Of a DNA stretch of 64,000 bases, positions 1-7,519 are shown one piece after another. Positions within the stretch are counted from its first letter, which is position 1; the number at the start of each line of letters is the position of its first letter. Made by a program: the position numbers and the translations under genes. This stretch comes from Aquiflexum lacus (GTDB lineage: Bacteria; Bacteroidota; Bacteroidia; Cytophagales; Cyclobacteriaceae). The stretch lies in contig NZ_JABFHF010000021.1 of NCBI RefSeq assembly GCF_015476655.1, positions 34,240-98,239 of the forward strand. The letters are read 5' to 3'. The notes under the pieces are model-generated. The model was not told where the DNA came from, did not search any database, and saw nothing but the letters and a program-made list of their open reading frames with translations.

Positions 1-456
1 ACTTCTGATTGGTTGGAAGTCTGGAATAAAACCATGGATGTCAACATCAATGCATTGGCCATCATCTCCAAGGAATTTATAGAACATGCCCGCAAAAACA
101 AAAACGGCAGATTGGTCAATATTTCATCCCGGGCAGCATTTAGGGGAGACACACCTGATTATTTGGCTTACGCTGCTTCCAAAGCTGCTGTTGTTAGCTA
201 CACGCGATCCATTGCCAGATATTATGGAAAAGAAGGAATCAAGGCTTTTATTATCGCCCCCGGTTTTACAAGGACAGATATGGCACAGGACTTTATGGAT
301 CAGTATGGCGAAGAATACGCCTTAAATGACATTGCGCTCAATCAATTGACAGAACCAAAGGATATAGCCCCAATGATCACATTACTTTGTTCAGGATTGG
401 CAGACCATGCCACGGGATGTACCATCGACATCAATGCGGGGTCTTATGTGCATTAA
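1..456 (+). CDS. Short-chain dehydrogenase/reductase, C-terminal part (5' end outside window)
   Basis: The reading frame is open from base 1, so the gene begins before the window and only its last 151 residues are visible. The classical SDR catalytic set is present in the visible part: a DVNINA segment (helix 4 Asn), Ser 42/43 in NISSR, and Tyr57-x3-Lys61 in YAASK. The PGFTRTDM stretch after it is the usual cofactor-adjacent PG motif. The end (GCTIDINAGSYVH) resembles the standard SDR C-terminus. The family is NAD(P)-dependent and cytoplasmic; the substrate cannot be told because the Rossmann Gly motif is missing from view. The TTG at base 13 is not a credible start, because the frame is open and SDR-like before it. 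Confidence 0.9.
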   Translation, partial: TSDWLEVWNKTMDVNINALAIISKEFIEHARKNKNGRLVNISSRAAFRGDTPDYLAYAASKAAVVSYTRSIARYYGKEGIKAFIIAPGFTRTDMAQDFMDQYGEEYALNDIALNQLTEPKDIAPMITLLCSGLADHATGCTIDINAGSYVH

Positions 457-502
457 TAAATCTTTATCTGCTTCTTTGCCAGTAACCCTATATTCTACTA
501 CA

Positions 503-533
503 GGCAGGACGCCTGCCTGTCCGGTAGGCAGGG
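503..533. repeat. Palindromic intergenic repeat (CCTGCCT / AGGCAGG)
   Basis: Bases 512-532 can fold as CCTGCCT-loop-AGGCAGG. Further GGCAGG/CCTGCC pieces lie just before it. Related CTGCC...GGTAG pieces occur at 27626-27648 and near 36730 and 36930, always between genes, so this looks like a dispersed REP-like element. Confidence 0.55.
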
Positions 534-623
534 AAGACCGAAGTACCTCAAATGTCAGTTTCCAGCCAAGAATTATATTGATTGTCAATTTACTGGCATC
601 ATTGCCTACATACATTAATCTTA

Positions 624-1223
624 ATGGCAAATAAACAAAATGATACCTTTTCCCCTGAAATGAAAAGAATCCTAAAAATCTTTGGGATAGGGTCATTGGT
701 TTTTGTGTTGATCATGTCATTTTTTAATGAGAGAAGGGCCAATAATTCTGGTAAAGAAGAAAGTCCAATGAGTATCACTGATGCGGACAGGTTGTATTTC
801 AAAAATGTTAGGGCAGCTTACTATGATATTGAGGATCGAAAAGATGCAAAAATGACCATTTACCGACATGGAAAAAGGGCTAATACGGAAGATGTTATTT
901 CAGTCGGATTGTCCATTCTTCTGAACAGAGTCAAAGACGAAGCGTATATATTTGTCGAATCCACTACTGAAGCCTTGCCTATAAAAATCCGATGGTCTAA
1001 CTTGGAAGAAGAAAGTAGAAACGGGGAATTGGTCTTTGAAGGTGGTGATAAATATTCACACTTTGCATTTGTAGAAGAATTGTATCCTTTATTACTTGAA
1101 AACACCATACTTGAGTTATGGCATGAAGGTAAATATGTTCCGATATTGGAAGGAGAAGTCGATAAAGATGCGCTTAGGATTACCATTATTGACTATTATA
1201 AATTGATCAACAACCCAAAATAA
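624..1223 (+). CDS. Hypothetical membrane-anchored protein
   Basis: I do not recognise this 199-residue protein. One hydrophobic segment near residues 17-30 (IFGIGSLVFVLIMSFF) follows a short basic N-terminus, so it is probably a signal anchor. The rest is soluble, acidic and of mixed strand and helix character, with no obvious catalytic motif. The frame extends upstream to 582, but that extension runs through non-coding-looking sequence. ATG 624 (MANKQND) is preferred; ATG 660 (MKRILK) is a second possibility and would place the hydrophobic segment at the very N-terminus. The next gene starts 6 bases after the stop, so the two are probably co-transcribed. Confidence 0.65.
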   Translation: MANKQNDTFSPEMKRILKIFGIGSLVFVLIMSFFNERRANNSGKEESPMSITDADRLYFKNVRAAYYDIEDRKDAKMTIYRHGKRANTEDVISVGLSILLNRVKDEAYIFVESTTEALPIKIRWSNLEEESRNGELVFEGGDKYSHFAFVEELYPLLLENTILELWHEGKYVPILEGEVDKDALRITIIDYYKLINNPK

Positions 1224-1229
1224 AACCAA

Positions 1230-1694
1230 ATGGAACTCCCAAGGATAGACAATTTATGGAAGTTTCTCGGCATCAAAAACAACCTTAAAGTCAACACTTT
1301 CTTGGAAAATGGCATAAAATACCATTTTGTAGAAGGAAGCCAAGAACTAATCCACCATTTCAATCCAAAATTCCTGCAACAATCCACCTTGTGCATTAGG
1401 GAAAGAAAATTTCAAAACCATTTGGTTTCCAATAATTTCACAGCTCAAAAACAGAGGTTTGGAGTGAAAAAAAAGCATTATTCCCCGGCAACTTCTGTGA
1501 TTTTTTTTCCTACAGCGTTGTTACCGCTTCAATATTCTTTTGACCTTAAAATAGAAAAGGACCAAATGGGTCATTTTCAAGTGCTGATTTCTCCCTTCAA
1601 CCCCAAAAGTGTTTATGACATTTTGAATTCGGTCAATCTTATACACAGGACGCTTTGGGGCAAAAATTTTTTTGCAGAAGGAATTAGAAATTGA
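1230..1694 (+). CDS. Hypothetical protein
   Basis: This 154-residue protein begins at ATG 1230, six bases after the upstream hypothetical gene. It has no signal peptide or membrane segment, is basic (many Lys, His and Phe), and shows no motif I can assign. The tight spacing suggests a two-gene unit with the preceding membrane-anchored protein. It converges on the TonB receptor gene, with a minus-strand terminator hairpin between them. The frame looks clean and intact, but its function is unknown. Confidence 0.6.
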   Translation: MELPRIDNLWKFLGIKNNLKVNTFLENGIKYHFVEGSQELIHHFNPKFLQQSTLCIRERKFQNHLVSNNFTAQKQRFGVKKKHYSPATSVIFFPTALLPLQYSFDLKIEKDQMGHFQVLISPFNPKSVYDILNSVNLIHRTLWGKNFFAEGIRN

Positions 1695-1708
1695 TTTTAT
1701 TATTTTTC

Positions 1709-1746
1709 CAAAAAAATGACCCTATGACAAATTTTATCATAGGGTC
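1709..1746 (-). terminator. Rho-independent terminator of the TonB receptor gene
   Basis: GACCCTATGA and TCATAGGGTC pair perfectly (1718-1727 with 1737-1746). On the minus strand the hairpin is followed by a T run (the A run at 1710-1716). It lies about 50 bases past the receptor's stop codon. Confidence 0.8.
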
Positions 1747-1798
1747 TACTTATGCATCCTTATTAGGGGAATACAGAATAGATTTTTAACTGAAAATT

Positions 1799-4195
1799 TT
1801 AAAACCTCACTTTTACCCCCGCTAAGAAATTGGTCCCTGCTTGTGGATAATAGAAGTTTTCAGTCACAAGTTCTCTTCCTGAGGCCCCTTCACCTGGAAG
1901 GAAGTAGCTGAAAGTATATCCATTTGGTTCATACATCTGATTGAAGATATTGTTGACCAAAACGGTGAATTCAAGATTTTTTACAAACCTTGGTCTCAGG
2001 GAATAATTTAACCTGATATCGTTGGTAAAGAAGGCATTCAGCTTTCTGTTGTCATTTTGGGTGTTATCCATAAACTGATCCCCCACATATTTATTCAGAA
2101 GACTGATTTCAAAATTTTTGAAAGGCCTGTAATCGATAATGGCTGCCGCAATCACATTTGGAGAGAAAGCGATATCAGTATCTGTATGGACGATTACCTC
2201 TTGTCTGAATTCAGGCGCTGCATAATCATCAATGTACTCTGTGAATTCTGCAATTTTGTTTCTGCTTAAGGCCAGGTTACCGCCAAAAGTCCATTTATCT
2301 GAAACCCGATAGGCACCGTCCAACTCGATCCCAGCCCTGTAAGAATTAGCCACATTTTCACGGATATATGCTCCCACATCATTCAACTGTCCGGTAAGGA
2401 CCAATTGATCCCTATAATTCATAGAGAAGAAATTGGCATTGTAAGTCAGATTTCCTTTTTGGGTTCTGATACCTGCTTCTATGTTTTGCAAGGTTTCGTG
2501 TCTTGGTGTTTCCAAGATGGGGCTGTCTGTGAAATCCCTTCTAACAGGTTCTCTATTGGCCACTGCATAGGACGCATACCATGTTTTTCCTTTTTCTGTT
2601 TCATATGAAAAACCAAGCTTGGGATTGAAGAACCTGTATTGATGCTCTCCGCTGACTTCTCTGAGGTCGTTGTTGATCCCGGCAATGGAATAGTCTATCC
2701 CCCTGTACTGCATATCTGCAAATAGGAAGAGCCCTCTTGTCGCTTCAAAGGTTCCTTTGGCATAAAGGTTCAAATCGTCCTTGACAGCATTGTTGTCATA
2801 ATATCGGTCCCTGATTTGGGTTCCACCACTTGTTCCCATCCAGATGATTTCTCCAAAATGGTCACCATCATACCTGTTGGCGCCACCGCCAAATACAGCA
2901 TCCCATCTACCATCGTCAGAAATGTAGTTCAATGAGAACACAGCACCAAAAAAGTCATTGTCCAGCCATCTTCTTCTGATGATATCTGTTCTTGCGATGG
3001 TTTCTTCGCCGATAACAATTGGTTGTAAGGCATAATTCGATAGTCGGTCATTTTCTCTGAACTGTTCAAAATAGCCCCTTCCATAAGTATAATGTAATGC
3101 GCCATTGGCCTTCCAGTTTGGATTTATGTTACCGGTGTAGATAAATTGATAGTGGTCTTGAGTATAGTTATCAACCTGATTGTCGTAGGTATAGGGGTTG
3201 AAAGTCCTGTTGGTTTGAAGTAGTGCTTCGGGAACTCCCTCCCAAGCCTGATAGGTCTGTTGACTTCCTGAAAAGATATTCAGCTTGAAGTTATGGTTTT
3301 CTCCAAAGTACCCTCCGGACAAGAAATAAGATCTCATATCCGAAGAAGCCCGGTCTATAAATCCATCTGATGTGATCTGTGATAATCTTGCATCCACTGA
3401 CCACCTGTTATTGATCAATCCTGTCCCTACTTTGACCATATGTCTATTGGTATTGAATGATCCAAAAGAGTTGTCAACCTCAGCAAAAGCTTCTTCTTGA
3501 TGGGTATCCGTTTGAATATTCAAGCTTGCTCCAAAAGTAGCAGCCCCATTTGTAGAAGTACCTACACCACGTTGGATCTGAATGTTGTCTACTGATGAAG
3601 CAAAATCAGGTTTGTTGACCCAAAAAACCCCATGTGATTCTGCATCATTGAGTGGTATCCCGTTAACAGTGACGTTGATACGGGTCTGATCAGATCCCCG
3701 GATTCTGAGTCCTGTATAGCCAACACCCGCACCTGCATCAGAGAAACTGACCACAGAAGGTGTGAAATTGAGCAATACAGGGATATCCTGTCCCAGATTA
3801 AGCTTGGCGATATCTGACCTGTCTATCATCTTGAATGTGGTTGGGGTCCTGTCTGTTGCTCTTGTTGCATAGACGATAAACTCCTCAGTCAAAAGACTGC
3901 TAGGATTTAATTCGATCTGAATTCCATCAGTAGATGGCACATTAATTTCGGTAGTGAAACTTTCAAAACCTAGGTATGTAGCCCTCAGTGTGTAAGATCC
4001 TGTAGGAATATTTCTGATCTCGAAATTACCGTTTAGATCGGCTGTCGCTCCGCGACCTGTACCGACCAAAACTATATTGGCACCGACCAATTCCTCATCG
4101 GTATTTGCGTTTTTGATGCTTCCGCGAATACTGCTTTGGCCATAGGCCATCACTCCAACCAGCCACAAGGCCAGTAATAAAATTGATTTTTTCAT
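1799..4195 (-). CDS. TonB-dependent outer-membrane receptor under TPP riboswitch control, probable thiamine(-precursor) importer
   Basis: About 798 residues. The start is placed at 4195 (MKKSILLLALW), because the 14 upstream in-frame residues would spoil the signal peptide, which ends near AYGQ. A carboxypeptidase-regulatory-like domain follows (about residues 20-105, containing GANIVLVGTGRGATADLNGN). Then comes a plug domain (GLRIRGSDQTRINVTVNGIP, SFGSFNT) and a long beta-barrel ending in aromatic Phe (GVKVRF). This architecture is typical of outer-membrane active transporters energised by TonB/ExbBD. A TPP riboswitch lies about 180 bases upstream on the same strand with its own promoter-like box, so the substrate is probably thiamine or a related compound. 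This is inferred from regulation, not from the barrel. The gene appears monocistronic and ends in a terminator. Confidence 0.9.
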   Translation of the reverse strand: MKKSILLLALWLVGVMAYGQSSIRGSIKNANTDEELVGANIVLVGTGRGATADLNGNFEIRNIPTGSYTLRATYLGFESFTTEINVPSTDGIQIELNPSSLLTEEFIVYATRATDRTPTTFKMIDRSDIAKLNLGQDIPVLLNFTPSVVSFSDAGAGVGYTGLRIRGSDQTRINVTVNGIPLNDAESHGVFWVNKPDFASSVDNIQIQRGVGTSTNGAATFGASLNIQTDTHQEEAFAEVDNSFGSFNTNRHMVKVGTGLINNRWSVDARLSQITSDGFIDRASSDMRSYFLSGGYFGENHNFKLNIFSGSQQTYQAWEGVPEALLQTNRTFNPYTYDNQVDNYTQDHYQFIYTGNINPNWKANGALHYTYGRGYFEQFRENDRLSNYALQPIVIGEETIARTDIIRRRWLDNDFFGAVFSLNYISDDGRWDAVFGGGANRYDGDHFGEIIWMGTSGGTQIRDRYYDNNAVKDDLNLYAKGTFEATRGLFLFADMQYRGIDYSIAGINNDLREVSGEHQYRFFNPKLGFSYETEKGKTWYASYAVANREPVRRDFTDSPILETPRHETLQNIEAGIRTQKGNLTYNANFFSMNYRDQLVLTGQLNDVGAYIRENVANSYRAGIELDGAYRVSDKWTFGGNLALSRNKIAEFTEYIDDYAAPEFRQEVIVHTDTDIAFSPNVIAAAIIDYRPFKNFEISLLNKYVGDQFMDNTQNDNRKLNAFFTNDIRLNYSLRPRFVKNLEFTVLVNNIFNQMYEPNGYTFSYFLPGEGASGRELVTENFYYPQAGTNFLAGVKVRF

Positions 4196-4372
4196 GTTGA
4201 TTGTAAATCTGCCATTTGCTGGCCTTTGGTTAAACATCAGAAAATCAGGGGAGATTTTCTGTTTGAAGTTTACCCGTTACCGATAAATATAAAAACCAAT
4301 GATGATTGCATGCATTGCCCGGAATTAATCCCGGTGGACTTAAGTCCTCATGGTAATTGTATTATATTGGCT

Positions 4373-4456
4373 ACTCATTTCCCTTCGCCGGCACTACCCG
4401 GATCAGGTATTGTGGGTATGATCTCAGCCCGTTGTTTTAAGGCACCCCTAATGATC
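4373..4456 (-). promoter_or_regulatory. TPP (THI-box) riboswitch
   Basis: Read on the minus strand, the segment carries the conserved TPP core in order: AGGGGTGCC, GGGCTGAGATCATACCC, ACCTGATCCGGGTAGTGCC, and GGCGAAGGGAAATGA. The ends (ATCATT and AATGAG) pair to close P1. The CTGAGA and ACCTGAT...GCGAAGGGA segments are the thiamine-contacting signatures of the family. About 180 bases separate it from the receptor start, leaving room for an expression platform. It probably lowers receptor expression when TPP is plentiful. Confidence 0.95.
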
Positions 4457-4462
4457 TTGACG

Positions 4463-4470
4463 CAAATGTA
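4463..4470 (-). promoter_or_regulatory. Candidate Bacteroidota -7 box for the riboswitch transcript
   Basis: The minus strand reads TACATTTG here, an exact match to the Bacteroidota TAnnTTTG -7 element. It sits just upstream of the first base of the riboswitch and just downstream of the preceding gene's terminator. I could not assign a convincing -33 TTTG at the usual spacing. Confidence 0.5.
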
Positions 4471-4490
4471 AATGGAAATGGCAATGAAGC

Positions 4491-4524
4491 AAAAAAAATG
4501 GCCAAAGAATTAATTCTTTGGCCA
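4491..4524 (-). terminator. Terminator of the fatty acid desaturase gene
   Basis: Bases 4499-4524 are a perfect 26-base palindrome (TGGCCAAAGAATT and its complement). On the minus strand an 8-T run follows directly (the A run at 4491-4498). It separates the desaturase gene from the riboswitch transcript. Confidence 0.85.
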
Positions 4525-4549
4525 AAACTTAGTCAGGATTATTGGTAAA

Positions 4550-5617
4550 TCAAGGTCTTTTCCCCAACTCCCTTAAGTGGTTGATATGGGATGCAAAAGC
4601 CAATCTCATCTTTGGATGTTCCAAATAAGGAATTCCGTATTCCCTACATGTTTCCTTGATGATTTTACTAATCTCAGGGTAATGAATATGAGAGATGTTT
4701 GGAAAAAGGTGGTGTTCTACCTGAAAATTCAATCCTCCCACAAGCCATGAAAGGACTTTATTGTCTGTAGCAAAATTTGCAGTGGTTTTTAATTGATGTA
4801 TTGCCCAATCATTTTCCAATTTATTTTTTTCATCCGGCAGTGGAAATGAAGTTTCCTCTAAAGAATGTGCAAGTTGGAATACTACGCTGAGGAAAATTCC
4901 GGTTGATACTCCAAAAACCAAGAAGCCTACCAACCATGGCAAAAAGCCCACCATATAAATCGGTAAAGCAACAAAAAGAAGCAGGTTTGTCACTTTGAAT
5001 CCCCAAAATGAAGTGTGTTCTTTCCAACCCATTTTTTGAATAGGCACAGAACCTACTCTTTTTTGTACATATTTCTTATAATCTGTTACAAATACCCAAT
5101 ACAGATATAATAATCCATAAACAAAAAGAAAATAATGATGCTGGTATTTATGAATTTTAAAGTGCTTTTGTGTTTGGTTCAATCTTAAGAAAGGCCTGGC
5201 ATTCATGTCATCATCATGGTCTGCTACATTAGTGAAGGAATGATGGGCCACATTGTGCTTGGTCTTCCACATAAATACATTTGCTCCAAGAAAATTGATA
5301 GAAGAACCTGCAAGTTCATTGACCCAACTTTTCCTGCTAAAACTTCCATGCGCACCATCATGCATCACATTAAATCCTATCGCTGATGCGAGACCCCCGA
5401 GAAGGATTGCCTCTAGAACTCCAATGGCCCAAAATGGTGTAAAGAAAACCAAATGGACATATACCGCAATAAAAGCAATCACAAATAGGATTGCTTTGAA
5501 ATACAGGGAAGAATTTCCTGTTTGTTTTACATTTTTTTCAGTAAAATAATTTTTGATTCTTTCCTTCAACTCTGAATGGAAAGTAGTGGCATTGTTAAAT
5601 CTTGGGGCACGCATCAT
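4550..5617 (-). CDS. Membrane fatty acid (acyl-lipid) desaturase
   Basis: 355 residues with the three histidine boxes of membrane di-iron desaturases: HDGAH (86-90), HNVAHH (121-126) and QVEHH (299-303). The Q in the third box is typical of front-end (delta-5/delta-6-like) and related acyl-lipid desaturases. Hydrophobic spans lie near residues 41-80, 160-180, 208-250 and 290. The likely role is oxygen-dependent desaturation of membrane acyl chains at the inner membrane, with an external ferredoxin or cytochrome b5-type donor, since no cytochrome b5 domain is fused. The regiospecificity cannot be read from sequence. It stands alone between the small barrel-like gene and a strong terminator. 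The start could be either of two adjacent ATG codons (5617 or 5614). Confidence 0.93.
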   Translation of the reverse strand: MMRAPRFNNATTFHSELKERIKNYFTEKNVKQTGNSSLYFKAILFVIAFIAVYVHLVFFTPFWAIGVLEAILLGGLASAIGFNVMHDGAHGSFSRKSWVNELAGSSINFLGANVFMWKTKHNVAHHSFTNVADHDDDMNARPFLRLNQTQKHFKIHKYQHHYFLFVYGLLYLYWVFVTDYKKYVQKRVGSVPIQKMGWKEHTSFWGFKVTNLLLFVALPIYMVGFLPWLVGFLVFGVSTGIFLSVVFQLAHSLEETSFPLPDEKNKLENDWAIHQLKTTANFATDNKVLSWLVGGLNFQVEHHLFPNISHIHYPEISKIIKETCREYGIPYLEHPKMRLAFASHINHLRELGKRP

Positions 5618-5765
5618 TTTGATATTGAGATTACTATGATTTTATTTAGATTGTATGACATATCGGGTGATTAGCATACAGTCTAGCTACAAAGGTAGCT
5701 TAAATTAAATATCTATGATTGTAATATGTGAAGTATGGTATAATTAAAGTAAGAATTAACATATT

Positions 5766-6284
5766 TTAAAATGCTATACCCAATTGAAGCGCTAATTTTA
5801 AGGAAGTAGGATTGTCATTACCAAACCTGATTGGCACAGGAATGGTCATGAACCAAGAAGTAAACTCGCCGACCCTTAAAGTCTTGCTGATTACAGGCGT
5901 CAATCCGTATCTCCCTGAAGTTTCAAATGACAACAATTGGTTGAAATTCCACCCTTTAGGGAAGTGAAACTGAATTCCAGGGTTGAAAACAAGATTGTCC
6001 ATCCTGCTGCTACCTTCCTTGAAAACTATGATGGGCACTAACTCAAATATAAACCCATAGCGGTTGCTATTTGTTCGATAAATCAATCCGGTAGGAAAAC
6101 CCATGGCATAGCCGTTACTGAAGTTGTTGATAGTTTCGCCTCCACTGAATTTTACAAGGGGATTGAGGTAACTGAAATACCCGATGATTTTGGCCGGGTC
6201 ATCTTCATTGGGCTTGTCCTGTGCTTTGGATATTGAAACTAAAAAGAAAAGGAACAAGAAGGAAAATACACAAAATTTTTTCAT
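5766..6284 (-). CDS. Small exported beta-barrel-like protein
   Basis: 172 residues with a clear Sec signal peptide (MKKFCVFSFLFLFFLVSISKA, cleavage near KAQD). The mature part alternates polar and hydrophobic residues and is rich in aromatics and Gly. It ends in ...LALQLGIAF, with a terminal Phe as in outer-membrane barrel proteins. I cannot assign a family; a small outer-membrane barrel or periplasmic protein is likely. It lies alone between the kinase-like ATPase and the desaturase, on the same strand, with about 90-150 base gaps, so co-transcription is uncertain. Confidence 0.7.
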   Translation of the reverse strand: MKKFCVFSFLFLFFLVSISKAQDKPNEDDPAKIIGYFSYLNPLVKFSGGETINNFSNGYAMGFPTGLIYRTNSNRYGFIFELVPIIVFKEGSSRMDNLVFNPGIQFHFPKGWNFNQLLSFETSGRYGLTPVISKTLRVGEFTSWFMTIPVPIRFGNDNPTSLKLALQLGIAF

Positions 6285-6370
6285 GCTGTGTTGGGTTTAT
6301 TATCGTTGGAAAATTCCTAAAAAATTATGTAAAGAAAGCCTGAATTCAAAATTGGTAAATGAAATAAATG

Positions 6371-6901
6371 TTAATTGAAGAGGGGGATTTTTTCTTCTAT
6401 AAATTGAACTGAATCATTCAATCTTTCCCCGATTGATCCCGAGATAACTTTAAACGGTAATCCTGAATCCATCACAATGCTTCTATAGATTTCAAAAAAG
6501 TGGTTTCGCTGCTCGGGTTCCGGATGTTCTCTTAGAGGATCATTTTCCCATGGAATATCAATGTCTGTCAATAAATACAAGTCATATTTTCTTTCTGTTA
6601 TTTGTTGCGCTATCCAAGGATGTACTTTCCCGAATTTGTGTTCGCTCCATACCTTGATGACATGTAGGTCAGTATCGCAAATTAGAAGGTCTTCAGATAT
6701 CACTATTGCCTCTTCCTCTTCATTAATTTGACCTTTGGCAATTTCAAGCAAGTCGTCATATTCGTAAGGTCTGTCCAATCTTTCAATATATTCCCTGGCA
6801 TATTCTGGAACCCAAGGGCAATTGAAATATTCTGCAAGACTTTTTGACAAAGTGCTCTTTCCGGTTGATTCAGGACCTAAGACTACGATTTTATGCGGCA
6901 T
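6371..6901 (-). CDS. NadR-type nicotinamide riboside kinase-like ATPase
   Basis: 176 residues. A P-loop GPESTGKST sits at residues 9-17, followed by EYAREYI (about 38-44), a signature shared with the C-terminal ribosylnicotinamide kinase domain of NadR. ICDTDLHVIKVW and a late NDPLREHPE segment match the same family. The family phosphorylates nicotinamide riboside to NMN after uptake. Its start overlaps the end of the PnuC-type permease gene by 11 bases, the classic transporter plus trapping kinase pairing. There is no adenylyltransferase or DNA-binding domain as in full-length NadR. Because PnuC relatives can carry thiamine in Bacteroidota, a thiamine-related role cannot be excluded. Confidence 0.82.
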   Translation of the reverse strand: MPHKIVVLGPESTGKSTLSKSLAEYFNCPWVPEYAREYIERLDRPYEYDDLLEIAKGQINEEEEAIVISEDLLICDTDLHVIKVWSEHKFGKVHPWIAQQITERKYDLYLLTDIDIPWENDPLREHPEPEQRNHFFEIYRSIVMDSGLPFKVISGSIGERLNDSVQFIEEKIPLFN

Positions 6902-7517
6902 ATTGCTCCTCTTTTACTTTTGCGGATTTTATCCATTCTATCAATCCAATGGTTGCCAGCACTGTAAAAAACAAGAATTGAAATGAGGTAAGCATCAAGC
7001 CTTTGTAAAAATATAATGGCACAGAAACAATGTCAGTGATAATCCAGGCTATCCAGTTTTCTACTTTCTTTTTAGCCATCAGCCACATCCCCACAAAAGC
7101 CGAAGCAGTGGTGAAAGAATCCCAATAGGGTACGTCGCTATCCGTGAAATTTGCCAACACAAGGTAAAGGGTGCCATAAGAAGCTAAAAAAAGCAACAGT
7201 GCCTGAATAATGCCTTTATTGTTCAACCAGGTAACGGGTAGGTCGGGGCTACCATTGGTAGGGCGGCTCCATAAGTACCAACCATAAATGGACATCGCAA
7301 AATAATAGGCGTTGATACCCATGTCTGCGTAGAGCTTGTATTTCAGGCAGATATAAACATAAATGATGGTGCTGATCATTCCGGTAGGGAAAACCAAGAT
7401 GTTTTTCTTGATTGAATAAAATACGCTTGCAATGCCAAAAAAAACTGCCACAGCCTCTAGCCAACTCATTGCTGCCACTCCTTCTTTAATGCCTTCCCAT
7501 ATCCATTGTAAGTCCAT
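6891..7517 (-). CDS. PnuC-family vitamin permease (nicotinamide riboside or thiamine)
   Basis: 208 residues with about seven hydrophobic segments starting at residue 15 (MSWLEAVAVFFGIASVFYSI). It carries the PnuC-family features NILVFPTGMISTIIYV, YADMGINAYYFAMSIYGWYLW and the late W-x-I-x-D segment (WIAWIITDIVSVPLYFYKG). PnuC members are inner-membrane facilitators that rely on a cytoplasmic kinase to trap the substrate. The overlapping downstream NadR-like kinase fits nicotinamide riboside. The subfamily PnuT carries thiamine in Bacteroides, and a TPP-controlled receptor lies on the same strand 2.7 kb further downstream, so both substrates remain open. It starts 2 bases after the M16 peptidase stop, which suggests co-transcription with that gene. 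Confidence 0.85.
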   Translation of the reverse strand: MDLQWIWEGIKEGVAAMSWLEAVAVFFGIASVFYSIKKNILVFPTGMISTIIYVYICLKYKLYADMGINAYYFAMSIYGWYLWSRPTNGSPDLPVTWLNNKGIIQALLLFLASYGTLYLVLANFTDSDVPYWDSFTTASAFVGMWLMAKKKVENWIAWIITDIVSVPLYFYKGLMLTSFQFLFFTVLATIGLIEWIKSAKVKEEQYAA

Positions 7518-7519
7518 AA

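Noticed and set aside
391..696. 101-codon minus-strand frame
   Set aside because: It spans the end of the SDR gene, a palindromic repeat and the start of the next gene; it has no protein-like features.
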